A stretch of 64,000 nucleotides of DNA from positions 2,456,001-2,520,000 of the forward strand of contig NZ_CP143258.1 of NCBI RefSeq assembly GCF_036320655.1. The letters run 5' to 3'. Of the stretch, positions 7,758 through 15,630 are shown piece by piece. Within the stretch, counting starts at the first letter, position 1. Each line of letters begins with the position of its first letter. The notes below the pieces were generated by a model. That model searched no databases. It was not told where the DNA came from and worked only from the letters and a program-made list of their open reading frames with translations. The position numbers and the translations under genes are program-made. Origin of the DNA: Porphyromonas pogonae (lineage in GTDB: Bacteria; Bacteroidota; Bacteroidia; Bacteroidales; Porphyromonadaceae).

Positions 7758-9212
7758 TCAGGCCCCGGCAAAGCGGTACTCAGCCTGTATATCCGCCGTA
7801 AGACGGGTAAAGAGATCCTCAATAAGCTCATCTGTAACTTTAAGCACAGAGCGCATTACATTCTCAGAAAACTCCTGTACCAAATCTTTGGCATACAAAG
7901 GCTGTGTTTTATGGATAGTCATATACCTGCCCTCCATCTCTTTTTGCCGTTGGGCTGTCTCTTCCTCCCACTTATTATAGACCTCCTGAATAATGGGAGC
8001 ATAACGATTGAAGTTGACCATACCCAAAGCCTGAACCTTGCGGAATTTCCAATATGCCGAATCATGGCTACTACAATCTGTGCCTTTTGTAAACTCATCG
8101 ATGTAAGCAGTCATGCCTTGATAGAAAGGTATAAAGGGAGCCAAAGCAGCCATTCCCAAGGCCACATAGTTGATCTTACCTATGGCATCAGGCAACTCCT
8201 GACGCACTTGCAGGATGTGTGTCTGTGTGGTGCGGAAAATGGATACGGGGCGATACTTTTCCTTGGGGTTGCTATGTAAATAAGGATCATGCTCTGTACC
8301 TTGATAGTGAAACCTGAAAGCTTGCTTTACGTCCGCCAGAGAAAGCTTCTTATCGGCATGTGCAAATACGGGAAAGGTATTCTTGGTCACATCATTCTTG
8401 ATGGAAGGGCTAAACATGGCCTGAAGCCCCCATACTCTGGGATAGTTATAAGTGGTATCAAGCTTGATGTCTCTGGCATAAGCTGTATGAAAGTCAAAGT
8501 CCTCAACATTATGATCGTAGAGCAGATTATTTTTGGCAAACTCTATAAGATCATTACATGCCATGAAATTATCCTTGTCCTTAGGGTCATACTCTCGGAA
8601 ACGGCTTTGGTTGCCGGTAACAAAATATTTATCATCAGGGATACGGCAAGCCAGCCAACGATGCCCGCATGCTGTCTCGAGATACCAGATTTCTTTACTG
8701 TCTACGAATGCTATACCGAATCCCTCTGCTACACCGTATTTCTCAATGAGTTCGCCCAATCGCTCAACCCCTCCGCGAGCCGTGTTTACATAGGGAAGCA
8801 CAATATTATATACAGAGTTTTCGGCAATCCCCTCCTCTTCCAATGGATCAGCCTTGAGAGCATTATCATTGCTAAAAATACTTTCTGTAGCACTCATGCC
8901 CACGCCTGCGCTATTAAAGCCTGCACTGCCCCAATGTCCAGGCAAATGATAAGGCTCAAGAGCAGTATAGCCCAAAGCTTTTGCAGGCAAGTCACAGCGG
9001 AAAGGGCTATCACGAGCCTCAAACTTATCAGGGCCATGATCGGTATCTTGATATATTTTCAAGTTTTTGGCCAGCATGGCGTTCCAGTCTTCTGAGCGTG
9101 CAGCTATCATAGAGCCGTCTGAAGTCATGTGCTTTCCAATCAAAACGGAAGTACATTCCGAAGGGTATTCTTCATGGACGTAACGAAGATCGTTGTCAAT
9201 GTTTCTTTTCAT
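7758..9212 (-). CDS. C69-family dipeptidase (PepD type)
   Basis: An N-terminal nucleophile dipeptidase of about 484 aa. The start is set at MKRNIDND; an in-frame ATG further upstream overlaps the end of the methyltransferase gene. C20 in ECTSVLIGKHMTSDGS is the expected catalytic cysteine, exposed after removal of a short propeptide, followed by the family's ARSEDW. SAGFNSAGVGMSATESIF and TARGGVERLGELIEKYGVAEG are conserved parts of the fold. There is no secretion signal, so it probably cleaves dipeptides in the cytoplasm. It follows the methyltransferase gene with a 37-base gap and probably shares its transcript. Confidence 0.88.
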   Translation of the reverse strand: MKRNIDNDLRYVHEEYPSECTSVLIGKHMTSDGSMIAARSEDWNAMLAKNLKIYQDTDHGPDKFEARDSPFRCDLPAKALGYTALEPYHLPGHWGSAGFNSAGVGMSATESIFSNDNALKADPLEEEGIAENSVYNIVLPYVNTARGGVERLGELIEKYGVAEGFGIAFVDSKEIWYLETACGHRWLACRIPDDKYFVTGNQSRFREYDPKDKDNFMACNDLIEFAKNNLLYDHNVEDFDFHTAYARDIKLDTTYNYPRVWGLQAMFSPSIKNDVTKNTFPVFAHADKKLSLADVKQAFRFHYQGTEHDPYLHSNPKEKYRPVSIFRTTQTHILQVRQELPDAIGKINYVALGMAALAPFIPFYQGMTAYIDEFTKGTDCSSHDSAYWKFRKVQALGMVNFNRYAPIIQEVYNKWEEETAQRQKEMEGRYMTIHKTQPLYAKDLVQEFSENVMRSVLKVTDELIEDLFTRLTADIQAEYRFAGA

Positions 9213-9249
9213 AAAAATGCTTTTTTGTATAATAATTAATGGTATATGT

Positions 9250-9870
9250 TCATAGATACCCCAACACACAGATGCGCTGAGATTTTCCGAATAAATGTGT
9301 ATCTACCCGCTCAAAGCCAGCCTGCTTCATAAAACGGGCTATTTCTTCAGCCGAATAGATATTCATATCAAGATATTTGGTCCAGAGTTCATTTCCTTCC
9401 AAGCGGGAAGCCTCATTGCACACAACAAAACGCCCTCCGGGCTTGAGGACACGCTTTACTTCTCTGAAACACGCAATGATGTCGGGCCAGAAATATATGG
9501 TTTCAAAAGCAGACACCACATCAAAATGGGCATCACTATAAGGGATGGAAGTCACGGAAGCTTCTTTGATCTCAGCTCTTTTGGTGGCGACTGCCCTCTT
9601 ATTCTTACGTAGTGATACCTCCACACTTGTAGACGAATAATCTATGCCACAAACTTTGCCTTGAGTGCGTTTGAGATAATTGGCTATATTTTGACCACCT
9701 CCACAACCTATATCAAGAATATCCTCTTGATCATGTGGCTTTATGTATTTATCTATACACCATACGGCCATAGGATTGTGCCCCCGATTCATCCCCGAGA
9801 GCATAAGCCTTCCATAAAATGTATTGCCCGGCTTGGAGGCATTTCTGATAAAAGACTTGAAAAGTTTCAT
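9250..9870 (-). CDS. class I SAM-dependent methyltransferase
   Basis: A 206-aa cytosolic methyltransferase. Motif I is DILDIGCGGG (about residues 54-63), followed by the acidic end of the second strand in GIDYSSTSVE, then HFDVVSAFETIYFWPD and the post-motif LKPGGRFVV. This is the Methyltransf_11/UbiE-like fold that uses S-adenosylmethionine. The substrate cannot be told from the sequence, and the dipeptidase neighbour gives no clue. Confidence 0.85.
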   Translation of the reverse strand: MKLFKSFIRNASKPGNTFYGRLMLSGMNRGHNPMAVWCIDKYIKPHDQEDILDIGCGGGQNIANYLKRTQGKVCGIDYSSTSVEVSLRKNKRAVATKRAEIKEASVTSIPYSDAHFDVVSAFETIYFWPDIIACFREVKRVLKPGGRFVVCNEASRLEGNELWTKYLDMNIYSAEEIARFMKQAGFERVDTHLFGKSQRICVLGYL

Positions 9871-10210
9871 TTTATTTTTAAAGTATTGTTCGTTGTATCT
9901 GTAATAGTAAATTCAGACTATTCTCATTTATACATCGCATAAATATAACCCTCTCCAATGTCTTTCGAAAGCGAGAAACCAAGTCTCATAAAAGGCTTTG
10001 AAAGGGTGAAATCTGATTTATGTAAAACTATATGAGCCTACTTAATAAAACAATCCCTATAAATAATGATTTTAAGAAGCTATCCCTCATGATTCATCAT
10101 GAACTTGCTATAAGATAGCGAGATATTGAACATATCATAGAATTGTTCGCCCAAAATGAAAGGATCTACAATGCTATACCAAAGATGTAAAAACCCAATG
10201 CTGGCAATGT
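9871..10210. other. intergenic region, nothing recognised
   Basis: AT-rich sequence between the methyltransferase start and a MITE. No frame, tRNA or convincing promoter is seen. Confidence 0.5.
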
Positions 10211-10304
10211 GAGACTGTTGCAAAAGTCAACAGTCTCTTCAGGTAAATGACCAAGCGCGAATCTCGCAAGCAACGAAGCAATTGGCCTGCTATGCAACGG
10301 TCTC
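10211..10304 (+). mobile_element. 94-bp internally deleted MITE, copy 2
   Basis: The left palindrome (GAGACTGTTG, 7-base centre, CAACAGTCTC) is joined directly to the right half from TTCAGGTAAATGACC to TGCAACGGTCTC. This removes 93 bp compared with the 187-bp copies. The flanks do not match, so the target duplication is lost. Confidence 0.85.
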
Positions 10305-10351
10305 AAGGTAATAATAGCAGTTGCACCCGAGATATTGAATCAATGAAAAAA

Positions 10352-10381
10352 AGATGAGCCCGACAAATGCCGGGCTCATCA
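10352..10381 (-). terminator. strong terminator on the minus strand
   Basis: GATGAGCCCG/CGGGCTCATC is a perfect 10-bp stem followed on the minus strand by seven T. Its gene is probably the minus-strand TlpA-like operon ending at 11953, now separated from it by the IS at 10413-11846. Confidence 0.75.
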
Positions 10382-10477
10382 TCAAAATAACTGAGAATAG
10401 TAGAATTTATTTAGTCGCCCCTTAAAATTGTGTTTATTTTCTGATATACAGCGAATTATATTCTTATACTCTTTGAT

Positions 10478-10529
10478 AAATCTGCAAGTTTTTGTATCTT
10501 TGGATGTAGAAACTTGCAGATTTTTTTTT
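10478..10529 (+). terminator. terminator-like hairpin just before the transposase start
   Basis: AAATCTGCAAGTTT and AAACTTGCAGATTT form a perfect 14-bp stem with an 18-base loop. The T-run at its 3' edge ends one base before the ATG. It would stop or sequester transcripts entering from the left flank. Confidence 0.65.
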
Positions 10530-11837
10530 ATGATACGCCCTACTCAAACAGTTCAATCACTGTTCTCTTCGCTGGACGATTTGCTCAACCAGCAACATCC
10601 TCTGTATAAACTTTCCCATAAAATCGATTGGAAAAGGTTCGAAGAGGCTTTTTCTTCCTTGTATTGCCCTGACAATGGTCGTCCAGGTAAGCCTATTCGT
10701 TTAATGTGTGGTCTTTTAATTCTCAAGCATTTGCGCAATATTTCAGATGAATCTGTTGTAGAACAATGGAGTGAGAACGCTTATTTTCAATATTTTTGTG
10801 GCATGCAGGAGTTTACACCTTCCTTTCCCTGCAATGCCTCGGAACTGGTTCACTTCCGCAAACGTATCGGCGAAAGAGGGATAGAGCTTATTCTTGCAGA
10901 AAGTATTCGTGTGAATGATGACAAAAATGATAAGGATCACCACGATACCGCTTTTATAGACTCCACCGTGCAGGAAAAGAATGTGACCTATCCTACAGAT
11001 GCCAAGTTGCATAAGAAGATAGTAGGCAAGGTTCTCAAAATCGCAAGGGCTCTCAATCTACCCATTCGTCAAAGCTATACTTTCGTATTGAAAAGAATTT
11101 ATCGGGATCAACGTTTTCGCAACCATCCCAAGAACCGTAAGAAAGCTCTTAAAGCGGATAAACGGTTACGAACAATAGCGGGACGTTTGGTTCGGGAACT
11201 TAAACGAAACCTAGGTAGTAACAGGGAGTACGACAAACTCATTTCCCTCTTTGAAAGGATTCTTTCGCAACGGCGTAATTCCACTCAAAAGATTTATTCT
11301 CTTCATGAACCGGATGTTCAATGCATCAGTAAAGGTAAGGAGCACAAAAAATATGAGTTTGGAAACAAAGTCTCGATTATACGCTCCATGACGGGAGTGA
11401 TTTTGGGAGCCTCTTCTTTCCGTAATGAGTACGACGGACATACCATAGAGCAAAGCCTCGATCAGGTGAAGAGACTCACGGGAGAAAGGATTAAGAAACT
11501 GGCCGGAGATAGAGGTTACCGTGGAAAAAAAGAAATAAACGGTACGCAGATATTGATTCCTGACACTCCAAAAGCTAAAGACAGTTATTATCAACGTAAA
11601 AAGAAGCATCGACTTTTCTGCAAGCGTGCAGGAATAGAACCAACTATCGGACATTTAAAATCAGATTATCGCTTGGGACGTAACTTTTACAAAGGGCTCT
11701 TCGGGGATGCTATCAATGTAATGTTAGCTGCAGCGGCATATAACTTCAAAAGAGCCATGAAGCTTCTTTTGTACCTAATAAACAAAATCAGCGAAACACT
11801 CCCAATGGAGAGGATTGCGCTGAAATGTGCTTTTTAA
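10530..11837 (+). CDS. IS5-family transposase
   Basis: A DDE transposase of about 435 aa. The start is the ATG at MIRPTQTVQS; a longer in-frame extension would run through the hairpin and is unlikely. The N-terminal DUF772-like domain includes GRPGKPIRLMCGLLILKHL. Catalytic positions are visible as AFIDSTVQEK (first D), LAGDRGYRGKK (second D) and IEPTIGHLKSDYRLGRN (E). It cuts and rejoins the ends of the surrounding element. The frame is intact, so it may be active. Confidence 0.92.
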   Translation: MIRPTQTVQSLFSSLDDLLNQQHPLYKLSHKIDWKRFEEAFSSLYCPDNGRPGKPIRLMCGLLILKHLRNISDESVVEQWSENAYFQYFCGMQEFTPSFPCNASELVHFRKRIGERGIELILAESIRVNDDKNDKDHHDTAFIDSTVQEKNVTYPTDAKLHKKIVGKVLKIARALNLPIRQSYTFVLKRIYRDQRFRNHPKNRKKALKADKRLRTIAGRLVRELKRNLGSNREYDKLISLFERILSQRRNSTQKIYSLHEPDVQCISKGKEHKKYEFGNKVSIIRSMTGVILGASSFRNEYDGHTIEQSLDQVKRLTGERIKKLAGDRGYRGKKEINGTQILIPDTPKAKDSYYQRKKKHRLFCKRAGIEPTIGHLKSDYRLGRNFYKGLFGDAINVMLAAAAYNFKRAMKLLLYLINKISETLPMERIALKCAF

Positions 11838-11871
11838 GGGACGACTATTTAACAGAAAGTTCAAGAGGGTA

Positions 11872-11911
11872 CCTCATATGAGCTATTTATGTGATACCCT
11901 CCCAATAATAA
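11872..11911. terminator. inverted repeat after the thioredoxin-like operon
   Basis: GAGGGTA and TACCCTC pair around an imperfect inner stem (TCATA/TATGTGA). No T-run follows, so termination is uncertain. It lies 42 bases beyond the last stop codon. Confidence 0.35.
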
Positions 11912-11952
11912 AGTTTAAAGTGAAAAGATTATATCTCAATTATCTCGATGCT

Positions 11953-13062
11953 CTAATTTGATGCGGGTAGTTTTATCAAGTCTTCTACAGATGGATTTTG
12001 CATAATGACAACGCCCTTTTCATCGATCAGGAATAAGGTGGGTATTTGTTTTATCTTATACATTTTAGCAATATCATTATCTTCAAATCCTTTCCCTTCT
12101 GCAGTATTGACCCAGTCTATATCATCCTCCTTCGAAGCGCTCTTCCAGGCAGCATCATTATCATCGAGAGATACAGACACCAGCACAATGCCGCGACGGA
12201 GAAGCTCATCGCGCATGCCTCTAAGTTGCTTAGCCTTTTCACGACATGGCTTGCACCATGAAGCCCAAAAATCAAGAAGTACTTTACGGCCTTTAAAATC
12301 TGCCAAAGCAACGGGTTTTCCATTTATATCTTTTGTGTTGAAGGCGGGAGCCTCTTTTCCCACCAGCCACCGTGAAGCTGCTTCATGATACTTTACCAGA
12401 AAAGTTTTCATATAATAAGAGTCCTTGTACTTCACGGTGTCGAGCTTCTCATAAACAGGATGCAAAGAGGGATAGTCATTATAGATCAACTCCGATGTCA
12501 ATACAATACCGGTAATCTCTTTGGAATGGCCGATAATAAACTCTCTCAGTTTCTCTTCTTTTTCTAAAGTCAATGTCTGTATACGTCCTAAAAGGTTTTT
12601 GTCCATAGCCACACTGGCATCGGATTCCTCTTCCATTGAGCTATAAATATGATCAAGAGAGTCTTGTATTGACTTGACTGACTCCTCAAACTTTTGGTAG
12701 TCACTTTGGCTTTTTCCTTTAATGACATTGACATTTCCCACACCATCTTCTTTGAGCACAATATCGTACTGGCCATCTGCGTCTACAAATATGGGAACAT
12801 CATATGATACTTTTTGATCCTTAAAAAGGATGCGATAATATACAGCATCATCCAACTTTCCTTGAAAATAGCCTTTACCATCTTTTATATCGGTAGAGTC
12901 TACCTTGACCAATTCATCCAATACGGTAACCAAATATGCTTTTCCGTTCAGATTGTTTGCTCCGGAAATATTGATTCTATACTCCTGGCTTTTCTTGTTG
13001 CAAGAAGACCATATGCCCATTGTACCGATGAGTAGTACAAGAAATAAATATTTGCTCTTCAT
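11953..13062 (-). CDS. TlpA-like thiol-disulfide lipoprotein (DUF4369-type)
   Basis: A 369-aa exported protein. The hydrophobic N-terminus ends in WSSC, a plausible lipobox. The N-terminal half resembles the DUF4369 domain that precedes thioredoxin folds in Bacteroidetes. The C-terminal half is a thioredoxin domain with DFWASWCKPCREK as the redox centre and the cis-proline at QIPTLFL. It should reduce or shuffle disulfides in the periplasm. It begins 2 bases after its TlpA-like neighbour and ends the operon ECF sigma-fecR-susC-susD-tlpA-tlpA. Confidence 0.85.
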   Translation of the reverse strand: MKSKYLFLVLLIGTMGIWSSCNKKSQEYRINISGANNLNGKAYLVTVLDELVKVDSTDIKDGKGYFQGKLDDAVYYRILFKDQKVSYDVPIFVDADGQYDIVLKEDGVGNVNVIKGKSQSDYQKFEESVKSIQDSLDHIYSSMEEESDASVAMDKNLLGRIQTLTLEKEEKLREFIIGHSKEITGIVLTSELIYNDYPSLHPVYEKLDTVKYKDSYYMKTFLVKYHEAASRWLVGKEAPAFNTKDINGKPVALADFKGRKVLLDFWASWCKPCREKAKQLRGMRDELLRRGIVLVSVSLDDNDAAWKSASKEDDIDWVNTAEGKGFEDNDIAKMYKIKQIPTLFLIDEKGVVIMQNPSVEDLIKLPASN

Positions 13063-13064
13063 TG

Positions 13065-14228
13065 TTATTTAGTTTTATTCAATATTTCATCCAACCTCTT
13101 TGCCAATGCCTCTCCTCGTAAGTTTCTATCAAGAATGCGTCCGTCAGGGGAGATGAGAACGATGAAAGGAATGCCATTGTAAGAATACACAGTCATACTC
13201 TTTTTTTCCGCATCGAACAACTGGAGATATGGGAGTTTCTCTTCCTGAATAGCCTTGTGCCAGCTCTTTTTATCATCGTCAATAGAGACCCCTATAAACT
13301 CAATATTCTTGTCCTTATACGTATTGTATAATTTCTTGATGTTAGGAATCTCTTTGCGACACGGTCCACACCATGATGCCCAGAAGTCTATCAGGATATA
13401 TTTCCCTTTATACGATGAGATTGCTTTCTTTTCGCCTTTTTCTGTTTCCAGAACAAGATCTGGACTTTCACTTCCTACAGCAGACTTCTTTGCGTTGGAA
13501 ACATTCTGATTCATTAAATCTATAAAAAAATTATGAATCATATGCGGTGAAAAGCGGGTAATAACACGCTCCTGTTCATCCACATGAGCTTGAAAAAAAT
13601 AAGAGTAGATTATCGCCGCCAAAGCATTACTCTCGGGTAAAGAATCTATCATATGAAGATATACTTGTGCTTGTTTGGCGTATATCTCATCTATTTTCTT
13701 TGCCACTTGTTCGAGTTTTTTGAGGTTTTCATCTGTGCTCTTTACATTATTATACTCATCGAAAGCCTTATTATATACTCCTATCGCAGTATTCAATTCC
13801 TGATTAAAAGGATTTTGTTCCTGAATTCTCTCGTATTCATCCATAGTCGGGGATCCTTTCACAGACTTGATTTTTAGGCCATGATCCTTCTCGACCAAAG
13901 CCTGTATGATAATCTCAGGACTATCTATAAAAATATAATCATAAGAAACCTGTATGGATGGCTCCATATTTCCCAATTGAGGAATCCACAAGCAAAACAT
14001 CCTTCCATCAGAAGGGATTGCGCTACACTTTATTTGAAAATCACCATTGACAGATTTAGCTCTTGCGATTTCAGTCTTCTTATCATAGTCCAAAAGAACA
14101 GCATCATATTCTTTTAAGCCATCGACATGACCTTTTAAAATACAACTACCTTGAGTTTGTTGAGCATATGCAAAACATGCACTCAACAAACCAATCATTA
14201 TAAATAAAAATAAAGTTTGCCTTTTCAT
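13065..14228 (-). CDS. TlpA-like thiol-disulfide oxidoreductase
   Basis: A periplasmic thioredoxin-fold protein of about 387 aa. The start is placed at MKRQTLF, which gives a clean signal peptide ending AYAQ. An ATG two codons earlier overlaps the susD stop as ATGA and would give translational coupling. LSAC in the signal could also act as a lipobox. The redox centre is DFWASWCGPCRKE with cis-proline in YNGIPFIVL. It is a paralogue in layout of the next gene. Two TlpA-like genes behind a SusCD pair suggest that the imported substrate or the transporter needs thiol handling (inference). Confidence 0.85.
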   Translation of the reverse strand: MKRQTLFLFIMIGLLSACFAYAQQTQGSCILKGHVDGLKEYDAVLLDYDKKTEIARAKSVNGDFQIKCSAIPSDGRMFCLWIPQLGNMEPSIQVSYDYIFIDSPEIIIQALVEKDHGLKIKSVKGSPTMDEYERIQEQNPFNQELNTAIGVYNKAFDEYNNVKSTDENLKKLEQVAKKIDEIYAKQAQVYLHMIDSLPESNALAAIIYSYFFQAHVDEQERVITRFSPHMIHNFFIDLMNQNVSNAKKSAVGSESPDLVLETEKGEKKAISSYKGKYILIDFWASWCGPCRKEIPNIKKLYNTYKDKNIEFIGVSIDDDKKSWHKAIQEEKLPYLQLFDAEKKSMTVYSYNGIPFIVLISPDGRILDRNLRGEALAKRLDEILNKTK

Positions 14229-14230
14229 TA

Positions 14231-15610
14231 TCATCTTGGGTTATTAATTATTAATGGATTCTTTTTACGTAAACTTTCCGCTATTGGGAATGCAAATCTA
14301 TTAGACCCGGGAGCCAATAGATATTCTTTTCCTTGATAAACTCTTTTAAATGGAGTTGTAATTGTCCCATCCTTAGTTAAGCGTTTCATATCAAACCAGC
14401 GCAAACCTCTCATCACAAGTTCACGACGTCTCTCATCCAAAACTATTTTTAAGACAGATTGATTACCATTTTTTTTCAGAGGCTTATAATCACTCTCTTT
14501 AAACCTGAAAGTTCTGAGTTTATTTAGAATATCGAGAGCCTCTTGTTCATGTCCTCCTCTGCGAGCAAAAACTTCCGCTTGTATAAGCATCATTTCAGGA
14601 ACACTAATGGAATAATCATAAGTTTGTACGTAATGAAATTTACCATCTTCATACTCTTTCCCTATTTTATTTAACTTGGTAAAATTAAATTTAAACCTAA
14701 GATCTTTAGAATCATACAAGGCTAATAAGTCATTACTTATACACTGAACAGCCCCCATATCCGCCAAGTTGGTCTTCCTAAACCAAATATTTTCAGGATT
14801 TTCAATATCTATAGGTCTACCTTGAATTCCGGAATGAGGTTTTTTTTCATCCTTAAAACTCCATTTACGAAGGTCATTTATATGATTGTTCAAAGCCAAA
14901 GCTTTGGTTGCTTCATCAAAAGCTTTATCATATTCCCCTAAATAGAAAAAGAAGCGAGCTCTCATTGCATGTAATGCCTGTGGCTTGGGTCTATAAGGAT
15001 TATTGCTTTTTTGAGAAAGTATTTTAGAATCAATGGAAAGATCCTTCTCAATAATATCAATTACATCTTTCACTGTAGCTCTTGTATATTTGGCATCAAG
15101 ATCAGGTTTGAGAGCCAAAGGTACTGACAGATTTTTTGCCACCTCAGCTTTCGAGTAAGGCAATGAATATACTTGGTTGAGTATCCAATAATAGTAAGCT
15201 CTACTGAGTTTTGCTTCAGCCATAACTTCTTCTTTTTCTTCAGGGCTTCCTCCCAAGCTTGCCATAATATTGTCGATTACGGTATTTATCTGATAAATAT
15301 CCCGATATGAATTATTCCAAATATTATCTGCTTCATTAAGTAAATAATATGACTCAGCCCATAAGTATGCCTTACCATTTGGAGTTATAACCATCGTGTT
15401 TAATACGTCATCCTGAATATCGAGGTTATCAGAAGAAATATCTATAATAGAATAGGCCGCACCGGTTACTTCCGGATCTCGTATCATGCCGGTAAAATCT
15501 ACCGTTGATTCAGGTAAAACATAACCTTTAGGTATACTTTCAGTAAACTTTCCACAAGAATTCAGAAAAACACAAACTATAATGCAGAAATAATATTTTA
15601 TCTTATTCAT
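14231..15610 (-). CDS. SusD/RagB-family surface lipoprotein
   Basis: A 459-aa lipoprotein with lipobox LNSC at about residues 16-19. It shows the usual SusD pattern: helical TPR-like stretches (EEKEEVMAEAKLSRAYYYWILNQVY), YSIS-VPEMMLIQAEVFARRGG, LDERRRELVMRGLRWFDMKRL, and a C-terminal AFPIAESLRKKNPLIINNP. It acts as the lid over its SusC partner and binds substrate at the cell surface. It starts 20 bases after susC. The substrate is unknown; no glycosidase is in this operon, so a peptide or protein-derived ligand is possible. Confidence 0.9.
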   Translation of the reverse strand: MNKIKYYFCIIVCVFLNSCGKFTESIPKGYVLPESTVDFTGMIRDPEVTGAAYSIIDISSDNLDIQDDVLNTMVITPNGKAYLWAESYYLLNEADNIWNNSYRDIYQINTVIDNIMASLGGSPEEKEEVMAEAKLSRAYYYWILNQVYSLPYSKAEVAKNLSVPLALKPDLDAKYTRATVKDVIDIIEKDLSIDSKILSQKSNNPYRPKPQALHAMRARFFFYLGEYDKAFDEATKALALNNHINDLRKWSFKDEKKPHSGIQGRPIDIENPENIWFRKTNLADMGAVQCISNDLLALYDSKDLRFKFNFTKLNKIGKEYEDGKFHYVQTYDYSISVPEMMLIQAEVFARRGGHEQEALDILNKLRTFRFKESDYKPLKKNGNQSVLKIVLDERRRELVMRGLRWFDMKRLTKDGTITTPFKRVYQGKEYLLAPGSNRFAFPIAESLRKKNPLIINNPR

Positions 15611-15630
15611 AATTCTGATCTCATTTAAGA

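Larger units (their letters stand above)
10413..11846 (+). mobile_element. complete IS5-family insertion sequence (1434 bp)
   Basis: Ends AGTCGCCCCTTAAAA and TTTTAAGGGACGACT are 15-bp inverted repeats with one mismatch. ATTT occurs at both borders (10409-10412 and 11847-11850), giving a 4-bp target duplication. It contains one intact transposase gene and a stem-loop in front of it. Its ends are unrelated to those of the IS1126-like element and the MITEs. It landed between the last gene of the ECF/SusCD operon and that operon's probable terminator. Confidence 0.88.

Noticed and set aside
10428-10529. 34-codon N-terminal extension of the IS5-family transposase
   Set aside because: It would be translated through the terminator hairpin, and the family homology begins at the ATG at 10530.
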